This document shows, piece by piece, positions 12,301 through 21,484 of a DNA stretch of 31,936 nucleotides. The position numbers were made by a program, and so were the translations under genes. Every line of letters begins with the position of its first letter. The stretch's first letter is position 1. The DNA comes from Ectocarpus siliculosus (lineage: Eukaryota > Sar > Phaeophyceae > Ectocarpales > Ectocarpaceae): positions 1-31,936 of the forward strand of contig FN648619.1 of the NCBI GenBank assembly GCA_000310025.1, given 5' to 3'. Under the pieces are notes generated by a model, which was not told where the DNA came from, did not search any database, and was given only the letters and a program-made list of their open reading frames with translations.

Positions 12301-14551
12301 GGTTGGCGATGATGATGATAGAAGGGGTGAATCGAGGGACAGCTCCGACAAGCCCGGCGAAAACACCGTGCATCCCGCGGCGGACGGGGAGTACGGGTCG
12401 GGACCGTCAGCCCCGATGATGAAAACATCTGTTTCCCCCCCGCTGGTGGTAACGGTGGCCGTCGAAGATGGACTCCTGACGCAGAGCTCCGCCGCCCCCT
12501 CCCCTGACCCGGGACCCATGGCGAGGGTCGTGGTCCCGCGGAGGTGGAACCACACGATGATCAACACACTGCTGGTGAAGACGAGGTAGGTTAAGGCCAG
12601 CAGGGAGATCACGAGGGCCGCCGGCATCACTTCCATCAGGATGACCGGCTCGGACTGAGTCGTGAGCCGCACGTTCTTCGGGTCGATTTCTCCCTCGAGG
12701 ACTGTTGCAAGTGTTTCGACGGATGAATAATGTTCGTGTGGGGGCGGACCACAGACGAAGGGGCGGGTTGAGAGGGTTGGATTGCCGATCAATCATTTGT
12801 TCAGGAACGCGAGCATTCGGGTTGGATGGCTTTTGCACAGCGTGTTCACACAATATTGTGGTCCACCACGCACGCACGTGTGTGCACTGTTGGTGTGTTG
12901 TCCACCCCGAAAACATCGGTTCTAGAAAACCCTCGTGGCGATAGCCCAGTGGTGACCCTCGAAAACCTGCTGGTGGTAAATCGTATTCAAATTCCTCTCG
13001 GGAATGAACTGAGTACGCGATCTGCCACGGAACACGACAGACAAAATTGGTGATGAGGAATATTCATGGTTGGAGAGAAGGCGGTGATCCACCCTGTTAC
13101 AGGGCCAGCAACGTCGGGGAAAGGTCAGACAAATAAATGTGCCTGTAGTTACCTATGCAAGTTTTTTGTCGGGAAGAAGCGTGCCTTCTCGAATGGCGCC
13201 AGAACACATTGAGTGGACGAAAACACACACATACCCTCAAGGACCAGAAAAAAATCGTTTGGTTCGCTTGGTCGGTGTCGACAAACAAAATCGGTTGGCC
13301 GACCACCCCAATCTGGATTCCCTGCGCACAAGCCACCAGCATCAGTTCACCTTGTACAGTAGTACTTCACTCACCCTGCATGAGCAGCTTGGGTCCCGGC
13401 AACCGCTGGATGATCCGCACGGAGTTTTGCCTTAGTCGCCGTATAGTGCCGACCAGCCTTGGCGCTTCTTCGTGGTCGACGGTAGGCGTCCGGTTGATGG
13501 GCAGCGACGCCAAAGGCGACCGCTCCCTTCCTTTGTTCACCGCCGCGGCCGGTACGGGCGTCGGGTTTTTTCGTGACGCCTCCCTGCCCCCACCAAGGCC
13601 CACCAAGCCCATGCGCCTTGAGGTGTGTTTGTGACCAGCTAGATCGTTTCCACCAGTGGAATCTCCATCAGAGATCGCAGCAGCGGCGGAAGACTCGCCA
13701 TCACCCTTCCCCACAAAAAGGCTGCCGCCGCCGGGACAACGGGAGTTGCGGGGAGATACAGGTGGTGAGGCCGCCTGGTCCTGCGCGTTCTGCAGCATAC
13801 CGAGCATAGAGGGCATCTTGCGGACTCGGGGTCGGGAGGTTGGCGGTGTCGTTTCGGTGTCACGCCCCCCTTTCCTCGGTGTCCACGAATCCATGTTGTG
13901 CTGCTGTCTGTGCCGCCGCCGCCGCTGCGGTCCCTCTTCTTGCTTCGGTTTGTTGTTCAACCTGAACAAGGACGTAAATGAACTTGTTGAGCTTCCTGGA
14001 TTGTGGGAGAAGTGCGGTCCGGCACTCAAGACCGGCATGTTCGAGACACCGTTGTGCTCATGATCGACTAACCCAGCGCTGACGGTATCTGCTTCCAGGA
14101 CAACAGATGCTGGTGGTGTCGTCTCCTCTATTGGTGGCAGCTTGTACGTCGTTGTTTGTGCCCAACCCACCCCACGCTTTCCCCCTCGCTTTTCATCGAA
14201 TGTGCTCCTGCTGCTGCTGTCAACATCGGCACCATTTCTGCTGCTCTTCTCCCCGCCTCCCTCGTTCTCGTCTATGGCCGCCAAGTGTTGCTGCGCCTTA
14301 CTGCTGTCAGCAACCGGTTGGGCTTGTTGTTGTTGCTGCTGTTGCTGTTGTAGCTGCCGCAGGAAAACGGCAGAGTCTGCTTGTGGACCGCCGCGGGTTG
14401 TGCCTGTGCCGCCCCTGGTGCAGCCGCTGCCATTCATTGCGGCGGCTGCATTGCGACCGCTGCACGTCGAATCCCGCACCAATGTACTTGGTGCGCGCTC
14501 CACGATCACCGGCACTTGTTCCAGGGACCGGCTAGTTGCTGGTTCTGGCAT
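1..14551 (-). CDS. TMEM181/Wntless-like eight-helix membrane protein fused to class 3 lipase (3' end outside window)
   Basis: Multi-exon gene assembled by eye. Exons: 14551-13375, 12701-12034, 11793-11674, 11627-11596, 11346-11190, 10772-10536, 10092-9955, 9558-9415, 8714-8592, 7911-7807, 7512-7292, 6818-6647, 5964-5906, 5457-5310, 3374-3150, 2276-2130 and 628 to beyond base 1. Every junction is GT-AG and keeps phase. Predicted protein so far is about 1500 residues. Order: disordered N-terminus (1-392), TM1 (~420-444), extracytoplasmic domain, seven more helices (~670-965), acidic linker, then the lipase_3 domain from ~1042, with FRG near 1105, HTGFWSAYE near 1240 and GHSMGG (Ser ~1277). The membrane part resembles TMEM181: KWL...FYVPK and KLPYVPNRFRQLSYRFF fall at the matching places. 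In the Wntless-type topology the N-terminus and the lipase would be cytosolic. Family knowledge: class 3 lipases hydrolyse acylglycerols. The substrate here is unknown. The catalytic Asp and His lie beyond the window. The exon 17 start and the exon 3/4 border are the least certain parts. Confidence 0.82.
629..2129 (-). other. Intron between lipase exons 16 and 17
   Basis: About 1.5 kb between GHSMGGALATHSAMDLK (donor GTATGT) and the YSFGAPRAGN exon. It contains a C14 homopolymer at about 2081-2094 on the plus strand. No recognisable lipase block was found here, although a short extra coding exon cannot be excluded. Confidence 0.45.
2130..6818 (-). CDS. Exons 12-16 of the TMEM181-lipase gene: lipase_3 core with nucleophile Ser
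   Basis: Exon 12 (6818-6647) has LLELAYEAYSDPVGF and ERVGFELVRHIHNVEHDTHC. Exon 13 (5964-5906) has RLVVSFRGSVGTKHWMDNL, the FRGT-like strand and oxyanion region. Exon 14 (5457-5310) has FLQSEFNLDRMMPTGREHEA plus an acidic stretch. Exon 15 (3374-3150) ends CLWGQVHTGFWSAYE. Exon 16 (2276-2130) has TLIDWILSQDNPTDIKIYV followed by GHSMGGALATHSAMDLK. This is the order of conserved blocks in class 3 lipases (fungal and plant type): FRG, H.GF..aye, then GHSxGG, whose Ser is the nucleophile. Phases agree at all borders (0, 2, 0, 0, 0). About 120 residues between WMDNL and HTGF are not part of the usual compact domain. Confidence 0.85.
3799..4230 (-). other. Gly/Ser-rich open frame inside the lipase gene, possible alternative exon
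   Basis: An open minus-strand frame in intron 14 reads SVGNVAPLRLMGSNSVSLVS, then acidic and Gly-rich sequence, ending GGKTACNMVREG before a stop. Its composition is like the insertions of the neighbouring exons, and it shares a 20-bp identity with exon 15 (the CNMVRE codons). A donor-like GTGAGG follows the CNM codons. Its phase does not fit between exons 14 and 15 with their best splice sites, so I leave it out of the main model. It could be an alternative exon, a decayed exon duplicate, or chance. Confidence 0.3.
6279..6337. repeat. (GA)n microsatellite in intron 12 of the lipase gene
   Basis: A pure GA/CT dinucleotide run of about 59 bp between exons 12 and 13. On the gene strand it reads as CT repeats some 300 bp upstream of the exon 13 acceptor. 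It generates a spurious Leu-Ser repeat if translated. Confidence 0.95.
6886..6911. repeat. GGGA-rich tract in intron 11 of the lipase gene
   Basis: Short GGCA then GGGA repeats on the plus strand, that is a CCCT-rich pyrimidine tract on the gene strand, about 70-95 bp before the exon 12 acceptor. Confidence 0.7.
7292..7512 (-). CDS. Exon 11 of the TMEM181-lipase gene: cytosolic linker
   Basis: Starts after acceptor gagactag with VRFVYFEEHLPIAMRKSRGRG. Continues as a charged linker (GKEDEEEKPMFCVETAA) and ends at donor GTGAGC with two carried bases. It connects the last membrane helix (exon 10) to the lipase domain (exon 12). Both neighbouring phases fit, which supports a single fused polypeptide rather than two adjacent genes. 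Confidence 0.72.
7807..11346 (-). CDS. Exons 5-10 of the TMEM181-lipase gene: seven-helix membrane core
   Basis: Six exons (11346-11190, 10772-10536, 10092-9955, 9558-9415, 8714-8592, 7911-7807). After exon 5 every border is phase 0. Helices read: exon 5 WAKSVLAVVLMCWVPVWLAW; exon 6 WLASLGLSVVFYLNPI and MCFSVAVVMFLVVGLCIAGG; exon 7 VVFGVLTLTCMLLVNLVSF; exon 8 ILMVRVWVVWILFCMYTSG; exon 9 AILLGVVYVMFALWRLVD; exon 10 LATVSILCAYTLQLFVLFLP. Landmarks shared with animal TMEM181 as I know it: KW(M/L) opening TM3, FY(L/V)PK after TM4, (H/K)(M/L)PYV after TM6, and a final helix with L..YTL.fV. The PF06664-type Wntless-like fold is my inference. Function in animals is poorly known; Wntless itself escorts secreted lipoproteins. 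Confidence 0.78.
11596..11793 (-). CDS. Exons 3 and 4 of the TMEM181-lipase gene, including a 32-nt microexon
   Basis: Exon 3 (11793-11674) follows acceptor cgcctgccag and gives ENISARVRSLPENRGYTLFN, then FYQNQDTIWGQALVRQYRVQ, ending at donor GTATGT. Exon 4 (11627-11596) is only 32 nt, from acceptor acatccag to donor GTAACA, and gives VLNRRNLADS. The intervening intron would be 46 bp. This model is preferred because reading straight through 11793-11596 leaves phase 0, while exon 5 (acceptor tctttcag before 11346) needs two carried bases. A less likely alternative is read-through with a weaker acceptor inside exon 5. Confidence 0.6.
12034..12701 (-). CDS. Exon 2 of the TMEM181-lipase gene: TM1 and extracytoplasmic domain
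   Basis: Acceptor ttgcaacag before 12701, donor GTAAAA after 12034. It encodes a polar start, then TM1 (MPAALVISLLALTYLVFTS, then VLIIVWF) and a soluble region rich in Ser, Gly and Asp. The end has a beta-like segment (LFGIVSLHVSFADTEV) and two nearby Cys (CEEGW, and one upstream), as in the lumenal beta domain between TM1 and TM2 of TMEM181/Wntless proteins. The low-complexity middle (SPLLSSSSPTSSSLTD) is probably a lineage-specific insertion. The residue-level assignment of the domain is inference. Confidence 0.78.
13375..14551 (-). CDS. Exon 1 of the TMEM181-lipase gene: disordered N-terminus
   Basis: A 392-codon open stretch starting MPEPATSRSLEQVPV. It is rich in Ser, Gly, Arg, Pro and Gln, with a polyglutamine run (nine Q, near 14326-14352) and no hydrophobic segment or signal peptide, as expected for a cytosolic tail before TM1. 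It ends in a basic stretch (GTIRRLRQNSVRIIQRL), which suits the inner membrane face. The donor is GTGAGT at 13374-13369, leaving one base (G) that joins TC at 12701 to make Val. ATG 14551 is the first Met of the open frame, and a TATA-like run lies about 160 bp upstream. Confidence 0.75.
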
Positions 14552-14710
14552 ACCCCCTCCTTATGTTACGATGGGTTTCGTGCCCTGGGACGTCGCCCTC
14601 CTCGTCATTCTGGAATCACGAAATGGCTTGGAGAGATGAAACATGAACAAGTTCTGCGGAAAATTATTGATTTCCGGGAAATTGAGCGTCTTTTCTCTTC
14701 TTTTCCACCA

Positions 14711-14720
14711 TTATATATAT
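14711..14720 (-). promoter_or_regulatory. TATA-like element upstream of the TMEM181-lipase gene
   Basis: On the minus strand this reads as an alternating TA run (TATATATAA) about 160 bp upstream of ATG 14551, in AT-rich surroundings. The assignment is positional only. Confidence 0.35.
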
Positions 14721-15252
14721 TAGCAGATGTTTGCCCGCAGTTCGCTGGTGGTGGTGGTGGTCCCCACAACTTAACACTCTCTGGCTCCCTCACCGGCCAT
14801 AGAGTCCATCTGTGGGCGTATGGATGTATGTGCATCTATAAGCCGTTTGTGTGCGTCGGGAATGTGAGGATGGGCGTGGGCACTAGACACGTAACACAGA
14901 ATTCGGTGTGGTGATATATACAACAGCTCCGCTACCCAATCAAACACCGATGTGCAAGTACCGTCAAAGGCGGAGAGAGACGGCACCTACCGGTCGGCAG
15001 GTCGGGGAGATGGCACCGGTGAGCAACTAGACCCCACCCATTTTTGCGGACTCGGGGAGATGCTTTTGCTCCTGGAAGATTCCACCGGTGTCGTCGGTGA
15101 AATCGCGATCTCGCACCGGGTTGCGATCTCGCCGACCCGCAAAAGGAAGGTTTATATTTATCCCACGAGTGGCCGGCCCGGCTCGCCTGCATTTTCTCTG
15201 AGCAGTACTTCAAACCTACGACGCTGTATGTGGAAGTTGTTGGTGTCTCAAC

Positions 15253-15345
15253 ATTAAAAAACCGTTCCGGTCGCCACTCCGTACTTTCTAATATTAATGT
15301 CCGTACTGGTCCAACTGACGCGGACGCCTTCCGTGGTCACAAGCC
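15253..15345 (+). repeat. Diverged dispersed repeat, copy 1
   Basis: Similar to 20337-20420 in the same orientation. Shared blocks are CATTAA, then TTCC.GTC, ACTCC, ATTAAT and CAACTGACGCG followed by CTTCCGTGG. No coding capacity. Probably a small transposon remnant. Confidence 0.55.
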
Positions 15346-16586
15346 AACCGCCCTCCATAGGGGGGGGCGTACACCTTTGTAAAAAAAGCTATTAAAAATG
15401 GACACCAGAAAATTTCTCCAAAAGGCGCGATTTGTTATCCAACCGAAAAGACATCAACGGTGAGCGAAAATACGTCCCCATTCTGAAGATCCATCGACTT
15501 GACGGGATGCCCTTGCTGGAATTTCCACCGGTAATTTGCTGTTTTTGGCTGGTCAAAAATGCATCGACAGTATTTTCTCGAGGGTTGATTCATAGACTAA
15601 CTGCCTGTCGCAAAACTGGCGAAATACAGAGGAATGTATCCTACAATACTATAGTCAATATCTACTCCAATTTATTTCGAAAGAGAAAGTCAACATCCAC
15701 ATCTCCGCGCCGCAGGACATCGATTACTCTCGTACATTTACAAAGCGAACTGGGTATGTTTCGGACAGAAGAGTGTCAAACAGTACACCCAAGTACAGAG
15801 AGAGACGTTCGCGCGAAATCAGACATCTGACAAGGACGCTTTGTTCGCTAGACGAGGACTTCATGCGCATTCCATACCACCAAAGCTCTTCAAGAAGAGA
15901 AAGTAAACCACGAGGGCAAGCGCGAGGCGAAAGAGCACCAATAATTGTCCTCGACCCACCCATCGGTACCCCTCGTCTTGACCTCACTTGCCGCGTGTGG
16001 CAAGCGAGCCGAGAGCACCTCCAGTCGGTCGTACACCCCAACCAGCATGGTCTCTACCCGTTTCGCTCTTCTCTCGTCCAACAGACTTATGACAGGGGCA
16101 GCACGCATACAACGACGACCATCAATGAGATAACGAAAGGTATTGCAGCCTATTGGCTGGTCCCCGATGTAGTACAGATGGAGGCGAAACGCACTCGCAT
16201 GTCCAGTGCATGCGTCCGTCGGTGGTGGTCTACCCATCTACGACTTGCTCGTGAAACTTTCAATCGAGCATGCACGCGGCGAGGCGGCTTCAAACGGATC
16301 GTGGCGACAAATCTCCCTCAGTGACACTAAGTACTGTAGGTCGCATCAGTCATGAAGTCGACCTGTCCCCGGGGTCCACCCTAGGGCGGCTGCCACTAGA
16401 CGTACAATATCAGGGGGGGATTTCGTGTTTGCCATCATGCCAGCAGACGCCTACCGGCTCGAGCTCTTCCGCTTCCACCGCTAGGCGTCTTCCTTCGCCT
16501 TTGTGGCACCAGAATCGCGGCTGCAGCAGCAACTGCGAGATACACCCACGCCCACAACAACCAACTGCCGAGGCCCGACTCGACGG

Positions 16587-16781
16587 TCACGTCAGGTCAA
16601 CGAACGAGGCGTTCTCCTTGTCAAGAAGGGGAACCGCTCCTGCGCCGCTGCCGCGATCACCCGCAGCCTTAGCCTTGGCGTTAGCCTTACCGATCCTATC
16701 CGCACCGGCGGAGGACGGGCGGTCGCCGCCGCCTGCGGCACTACCAACGTTCCCGCGCGCTGCCCACTGCCTCGACATCTC
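16587..16781 (-). CDS. GCNA: GCNA exon 5: end of the HMG box and C-terminus
   Basis: Acceptor catgtgcag before 16781, phase 0. It begins EMSRQWAARG, which completes the HMG helix started by VMK in exon 4 (family pattern vMkelgrrWk). An Ala/Gly-rich tail follows, ending LLDKENASFVDLT and then TGA. Confidence 0.72.
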   Translation of the reverse strand, partial: EMSRQWAARGNVGSAAGGGDRPSSAGADRIGKANAKAKAAGDRGSGAGAVPLLDKENASFVDLT

Positions 16782-19700
16782 CTGCACATGGACGTGTTGG
16801 GAACGAAAATATTGGTTTGTTTGGGGGAGCGGAGGATTCGATAGCGAGGTCCGGTATTTCACCTGCTCTGCTGCTCATTGTTTCGAGGCCGGAAATGCAC
16901 GGCGCTTCGCATGCCTCCGGAACGAAGACTCTCTCCACGCCACGCCGACCGCTTTTGCCTAGAGTCGGGGCTTTTGCGCTTTTGCCTAGAGTCTGGGGTC
17001 GACTATACGTGTGGGCCGCCAAGAAGGTAGAGAAAATAGTTTGGAACGACCGTGGCGCTGCATCGAAAGAGGTTGAATTTCGTGCCTTCACGCACGCCAA
17101 CACAAAGCGGGAGGCAGATAGCGCGTGCTGCACCCGAGGAACCCTCTCCCTTGCCCCCAAACCAAACAAAAAAAAAAAAGCATGGTACTTCGGAACATGC
17201 CGCCAAGTCAGCCTGATTTCCCCAATATAGCCCCAGAGACTCACGAACTGGGTACGCATGGGATCACGGGCAACGGCAGTTACTGTGTTTTTTTCCGCAG
17301 TAATATTTCCGCGGAGAAATTGACGAAGACAGCCCAAAAAAAAACAGTCCTTCCTTGGCGCACAACGCAGCAACCCGCAGCTCCGAAAAATACAACCCAC
17401 CCCGTTCTAACCCAAGAGAGCACTTTTGGCGTCAGCTCTCGCCTACAACAAGCTCGCCGGGCAAAGGATCCTTGAAGAAAAGACAAGCTTCTCCACCCAA
17501 CCCTGCGCTATGTATCACGAGAAACCCGCGCTGACCTTCATGACCTGCTGCTGCTTGGTGCCGGGGGGAAGAGCCCCCTTGACCTCGGCGTATCGCTCCT
17601 TGACGAACAGGCTGAACCCGGTCGCCGCGCGCGGCTTCTTGAGCTTCCCGTCCGTGCCGTGGGTGCCGAAGAGTACGAGCCGCCCCTTGCATCGGCCGCA
17701 AACCTTGAGGTGGGAGGGGCAACCGGCGCTTCAGGGATTGAAGACAAGCTACTTTGACGCTGGCTCTATTCTAAAACCCTTGAATCCATAAAAGAAACGG
17801 TATGCAACTTCCCGCCGTTTAGATTCTATGCCTTCTACTGTGATCAGTCGAGGGCACCATGAACGGGCGTCCTGTGTGCTGGCACGTTCAGGTTTGCTAC
17901 TGGAGCTGAAATATCGGAGGTCGCAGCAGTCTCTGAGACTAGTCCGAAATCTGCCGGAACTTGCCGGAACCACAAACACTTTTCACAGCCGTGCTCACCG
18001 CCACGGACAGCAAACCCCGGAGTGGGTCGTCATCAGTAGCTAGTGGCATCAGCTACTGCAGTCAACCCGCAGTTCGGGAGCTTGGGGTCGGTGGCGGCGA
18101 GCACAAGCAGTACAAGACACAAGATACTCTGGGTGTCGGTCTAATCCGCGGAGATCTGCAGAGATTGTAGGCCGCTACTACGACCCTTGATGTCAACACC
18201 CAGAAGCATATTTGAGCGCGCTACAACTCACACCCCGTTGTTATAGGGTGTCCTCTAGTGAAATCAGTAGAATTATAGAACGTAGTGCAAAACCGAACTT
18301 ATTTGAGCGCCTGCCGTTTAGGCTCTTTCGACTTGAACTTAGACTGCTGATGATGTCAAAGGAGGCGTGTGGAGGTAGACGCGTGAAAAGTGTGTTTAGA
18401 GCAGCCTCTGCTGCCGCCCTGTTTCTGTTTATTGCGGTGCGTTCGGACTGGTCTTGTGTGTTTCTTTTGCATTTTCTGCTGTGCTCTTGCGCTTGTTTTC
18501 AAAATTTGCCAACATCAAAAGTCGTTGTCTGCCGTCCCTTAACAGGGGGTAACCGGCTTGCTTGTTTCGCCTGGGGACGGTGAACGACCATTTATCTCAA
18601 TTTTCTCCCAAAATCAAGCGCTGCTTGGACACCACCACTAAAACGGAGGAGAAGACGGGTAAACTGGGGAGGGGGATGAATAAAGGGAAAACAAACAAAG
18701 TCTTCTCCCCGCAGAGCCGGCGGCTTTAAGAGAAGGCGGATGGCGATGAAGAACCCCTGCTAGACAAGCGGCTGTTTGAAGCTTACCTCGTCCATCCCGA
18801 AAAACGTGTACCCACACAAGGTAGACGAAATTTAGCACCAACATCACACAATTACCCGTCTAGAATCGGCCCCCTCGAACGAACAATACACGTAGGCAAA
18901 CGGCATCATCATGCCGCTGTCGGGTAATGTTTGGCAAAAACCCGAATCCGGAGGCGCTTTCGTCCAGTCTCCTCCGCGGGGACCCTACGTCGCCCGACCA
19001 ACGCGAACTAGATTTACGGCCTTGTAAATTCTTGCGTGGGTTTTCTTCAAGGAAATATCTGACATCGGAGCGGCGGTGGCACGACCGATGCCGAACCCGA
19101 ACAACACACGCGTATTCAGAAGCCACGCTGACCTTTCGTGAACAACAAAAAAAAAGAAAAAGCGAAGATTCACCTGTCTCGCCACGTCGATGGACTTGGA
19201 GTGCCTGCCGATCACCGCTCCACAACCCCGACCCCCTGACAGTCCCGCCTCGTCGTCGCAGCCACTACCGCCGCCTCCCGCCAAGCTCGCCCCCACGCAC
19301 GTGTAGCGGTACTTGTAGTTGATGGCGTAGCTGTGGCAGGTGGTGATGGGTACCCCCGGGTGGGCCGCCTTCGCGCGGTTGGCCCAGGCCCAAAAGTGTT
19401 CCCCGTGAGGGGGGTTGGACTTGTGGTCGACCACCCAGGCGGCGGCGTGGCAGAGCTCGTGCAGAAGCGTCTGCTGGGAGTGTAAGGCCGTTTTGCGGTA
19501 TCATCGCGGTAGACACGGTTTCGAGTTGATAGCGGCGGCGGCGAGGCGGCGGCGGGTTTTGAGGCAAAGGTGGGCGATGGCGTTAAGTGATTTTTTGCGG
19601 CGTCGAGTGCGCGCGTTTGGTCTTGCACCGTCTGCCAGATACTACTGATGATCGCTGTCTGAGATTACGTGTCACTGGGACAAGAATCGTGTTGAGTTTG

Positions 19701-21449
19701 GCCGCTACCACGCGCCCAAAAGAAATGAGTCTGCTTGTACGGTGTTCCCGAGAACCATGCTTCCCCCACACACAGGCGGTGACGGTACAATCTCAGGGAT
19801 ATTGAGTTCCCTGAAAAGTCGTCCCGCAGCATCGTCAAAGCGGGCGAGCAAACGTCGTCATCAGCAGCTAGACGAGATTCACATCAATGAATCAAACGCT
19901 AGCTCGAAATCATCGACCGAGACTTTTCGACGAATCCATCGACAGATATGTTGATACCGCTGTCAGAAAAAACATCTCAAACAAAAAAAAACACAACCGA
20001 CGATCTTGACGTTTAGTGAGAGACAAAAACCGGCCCAGCCCACCTGTTGGAGCTTGTCCTCGCTGTCCAAAACCTTGGTCGACAGCTCGACCGTGGACAG
20101 GTAGGCGTAGTCCTCCCCGGAGGGATTAACCCGGCGGAGGGACTTGGTCACCCCCGCCGTGGTCGAAAGGCGCGCGCTCCAGGCCACCTTCACGTCGGAC
20201 AGGGCCCCCCCGAAGGCACCCTCGTTGAACTCCGCGAAGTACTTTGCCGTCAGGCTTGGGTTTGTTCGTTTTCGGCACAGATGCAGGCGGTGTACGGGAC
20301 GGCGGCACGGGTCGGTGTCGGTGGTGGCGTCTTCGCATTAAGAAATGTTCCAGTCTCAGCACTCCTATGACATTAATATTCTTACGGCTCAACTGACGCG
20401 AAAGCTTCCGTGGAGGTAGTTACAAAAAAAAAAAAAACATTGTGCGTCCATACTCTCTGGGCGGTGAAAGGTTCTCGCACGCCTCCCTGCACTGAACCAA
20501 ACCGAGCCAAAATCCTCTGATTCGTTTTTTTGCTTGTTGGTGCGGGTACGGCAAAGCCGGGGACCGGGGACAAGGTCGATGTGTTGCCTGGAGAAACGAG
20601 ACAAGGAAAGCATGACACTTTACCGAAAAATCGCCGTCCACAAACAACGACGGCGAGGTGGCGAGCCGGGCCCGGCCGCCCCTTGCAAGCCCTCGCGTAA
20701 CAACTCGGCCAAACGCACCACACGATAGACGTAAAGACAAGCACGGGGACGGACACACGCACCCGTGCCATAAAAACTACGGTAACAGCAAACTAGCAAC
20801 CATCCATCTAACGCGGACGGACACACACCCCACTCGCACAACACCGCACCTGTCTCTTGCCCTCGAGAACGCAGCGCCGGTCAGACCTCCCGCAGCCGAA
20901 TCAACGCCACCGCCTTGGGCGCGCCCTTTCTTTCTCACGGTTCCCCCTGATTTCCCTTCTGCGGGCCCCCCTCCCCTCCTGTCCTCGGCAGGCTCCGCCC
21001 TGCGGGGCTTCGCCGGGCGACTGCTCTTCGCGGGCGTCTCAGCGGCCGGAGACGGACGCGGTGAGTCTTTGTCGGAGGACGGGCCTTCTTGCACCTTGCG
21101 ACGGCGATCGAGATTAGGGCGTCTGGTAGAGGGGCCGATAGACCACTCATCGTCGTCGTCGTCGTCGATGTCATGACCGTCGTCGCGGGTGGAAGTGATT
21201 TTGTCGCCCCGGGGAGAAACGCCGCCGGCTGCCGTCCTGCTACTGGCCGGAGACGAAGAGGAATCGGCGACTTGAACCGCGGAAGCAGAGCGCTTACCAC
21301 GTGCGGCAGCTCTTGGTCGTCTTCGGGATCGGATCGCTTCGCCCGCGTCGTCGGACGATTCACCCTCCGACGGCGCCGAGGAAGCGGCAGCAGCAGTGGG
21401 CTTCTCCTTCTGAGCTATGCCCGCCGTGGGTCGCTGATGTTCACTTACG

Positions 21450-21484
<35 letters not shown>

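Larger units (their letters stand above)
14552..16586. other. Intergenic region between the lipase gene start and the GCNA gene end
   Basis: About 2 kb between the 5' end of one minus-strand gene and the stop of the next. Open frames on both strands here are short, lack recognisable domains, and show no linking splice sites that I trust. It holds the putative promoter near 14711-14720 and a diverged dispersed repeat at 15253-15345. Confidence 0.6.

Noticed and set aside
14455-14485. TCGAATCCCGCACCA resembling a tRNA T-arm and CCA end
   Set aside because: No matching D-arm, anticodon stem or acceptor stem nearby. The bases encode part of lipase-gene exon 1.
16270-16962. 230-codon plus-strand open frame
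   Set aside because: Overlaps the last GCNA exon on the opposite strand, shows no recognisable domain, and its composition follows the antisense of that exon.
16741-17400. 219-codon minus-strand open frame in GCNA intron 4
   Set aside because: Contains homopolymer-derived Phe runs and no HMG continuation. The exon 5 acceptor at 16781 in another frame completes the HMG box instead.
17515-17535. GCNA ending at the TGA just after exon 4
   Set aside because: This would cut the HMG box after VMK. Splicing to 16781 gives EMSRQWAARG, the expected next helix, in phase.
18212-18583. Possible small gene encoding SKEACGGRRVKS and a hydrophobic tail
   Set aside because: The same sequence recurs, diverged and interrupted, in the inverted element copy at 25.3-25.5 kb, so it is treated as repeat sequence.
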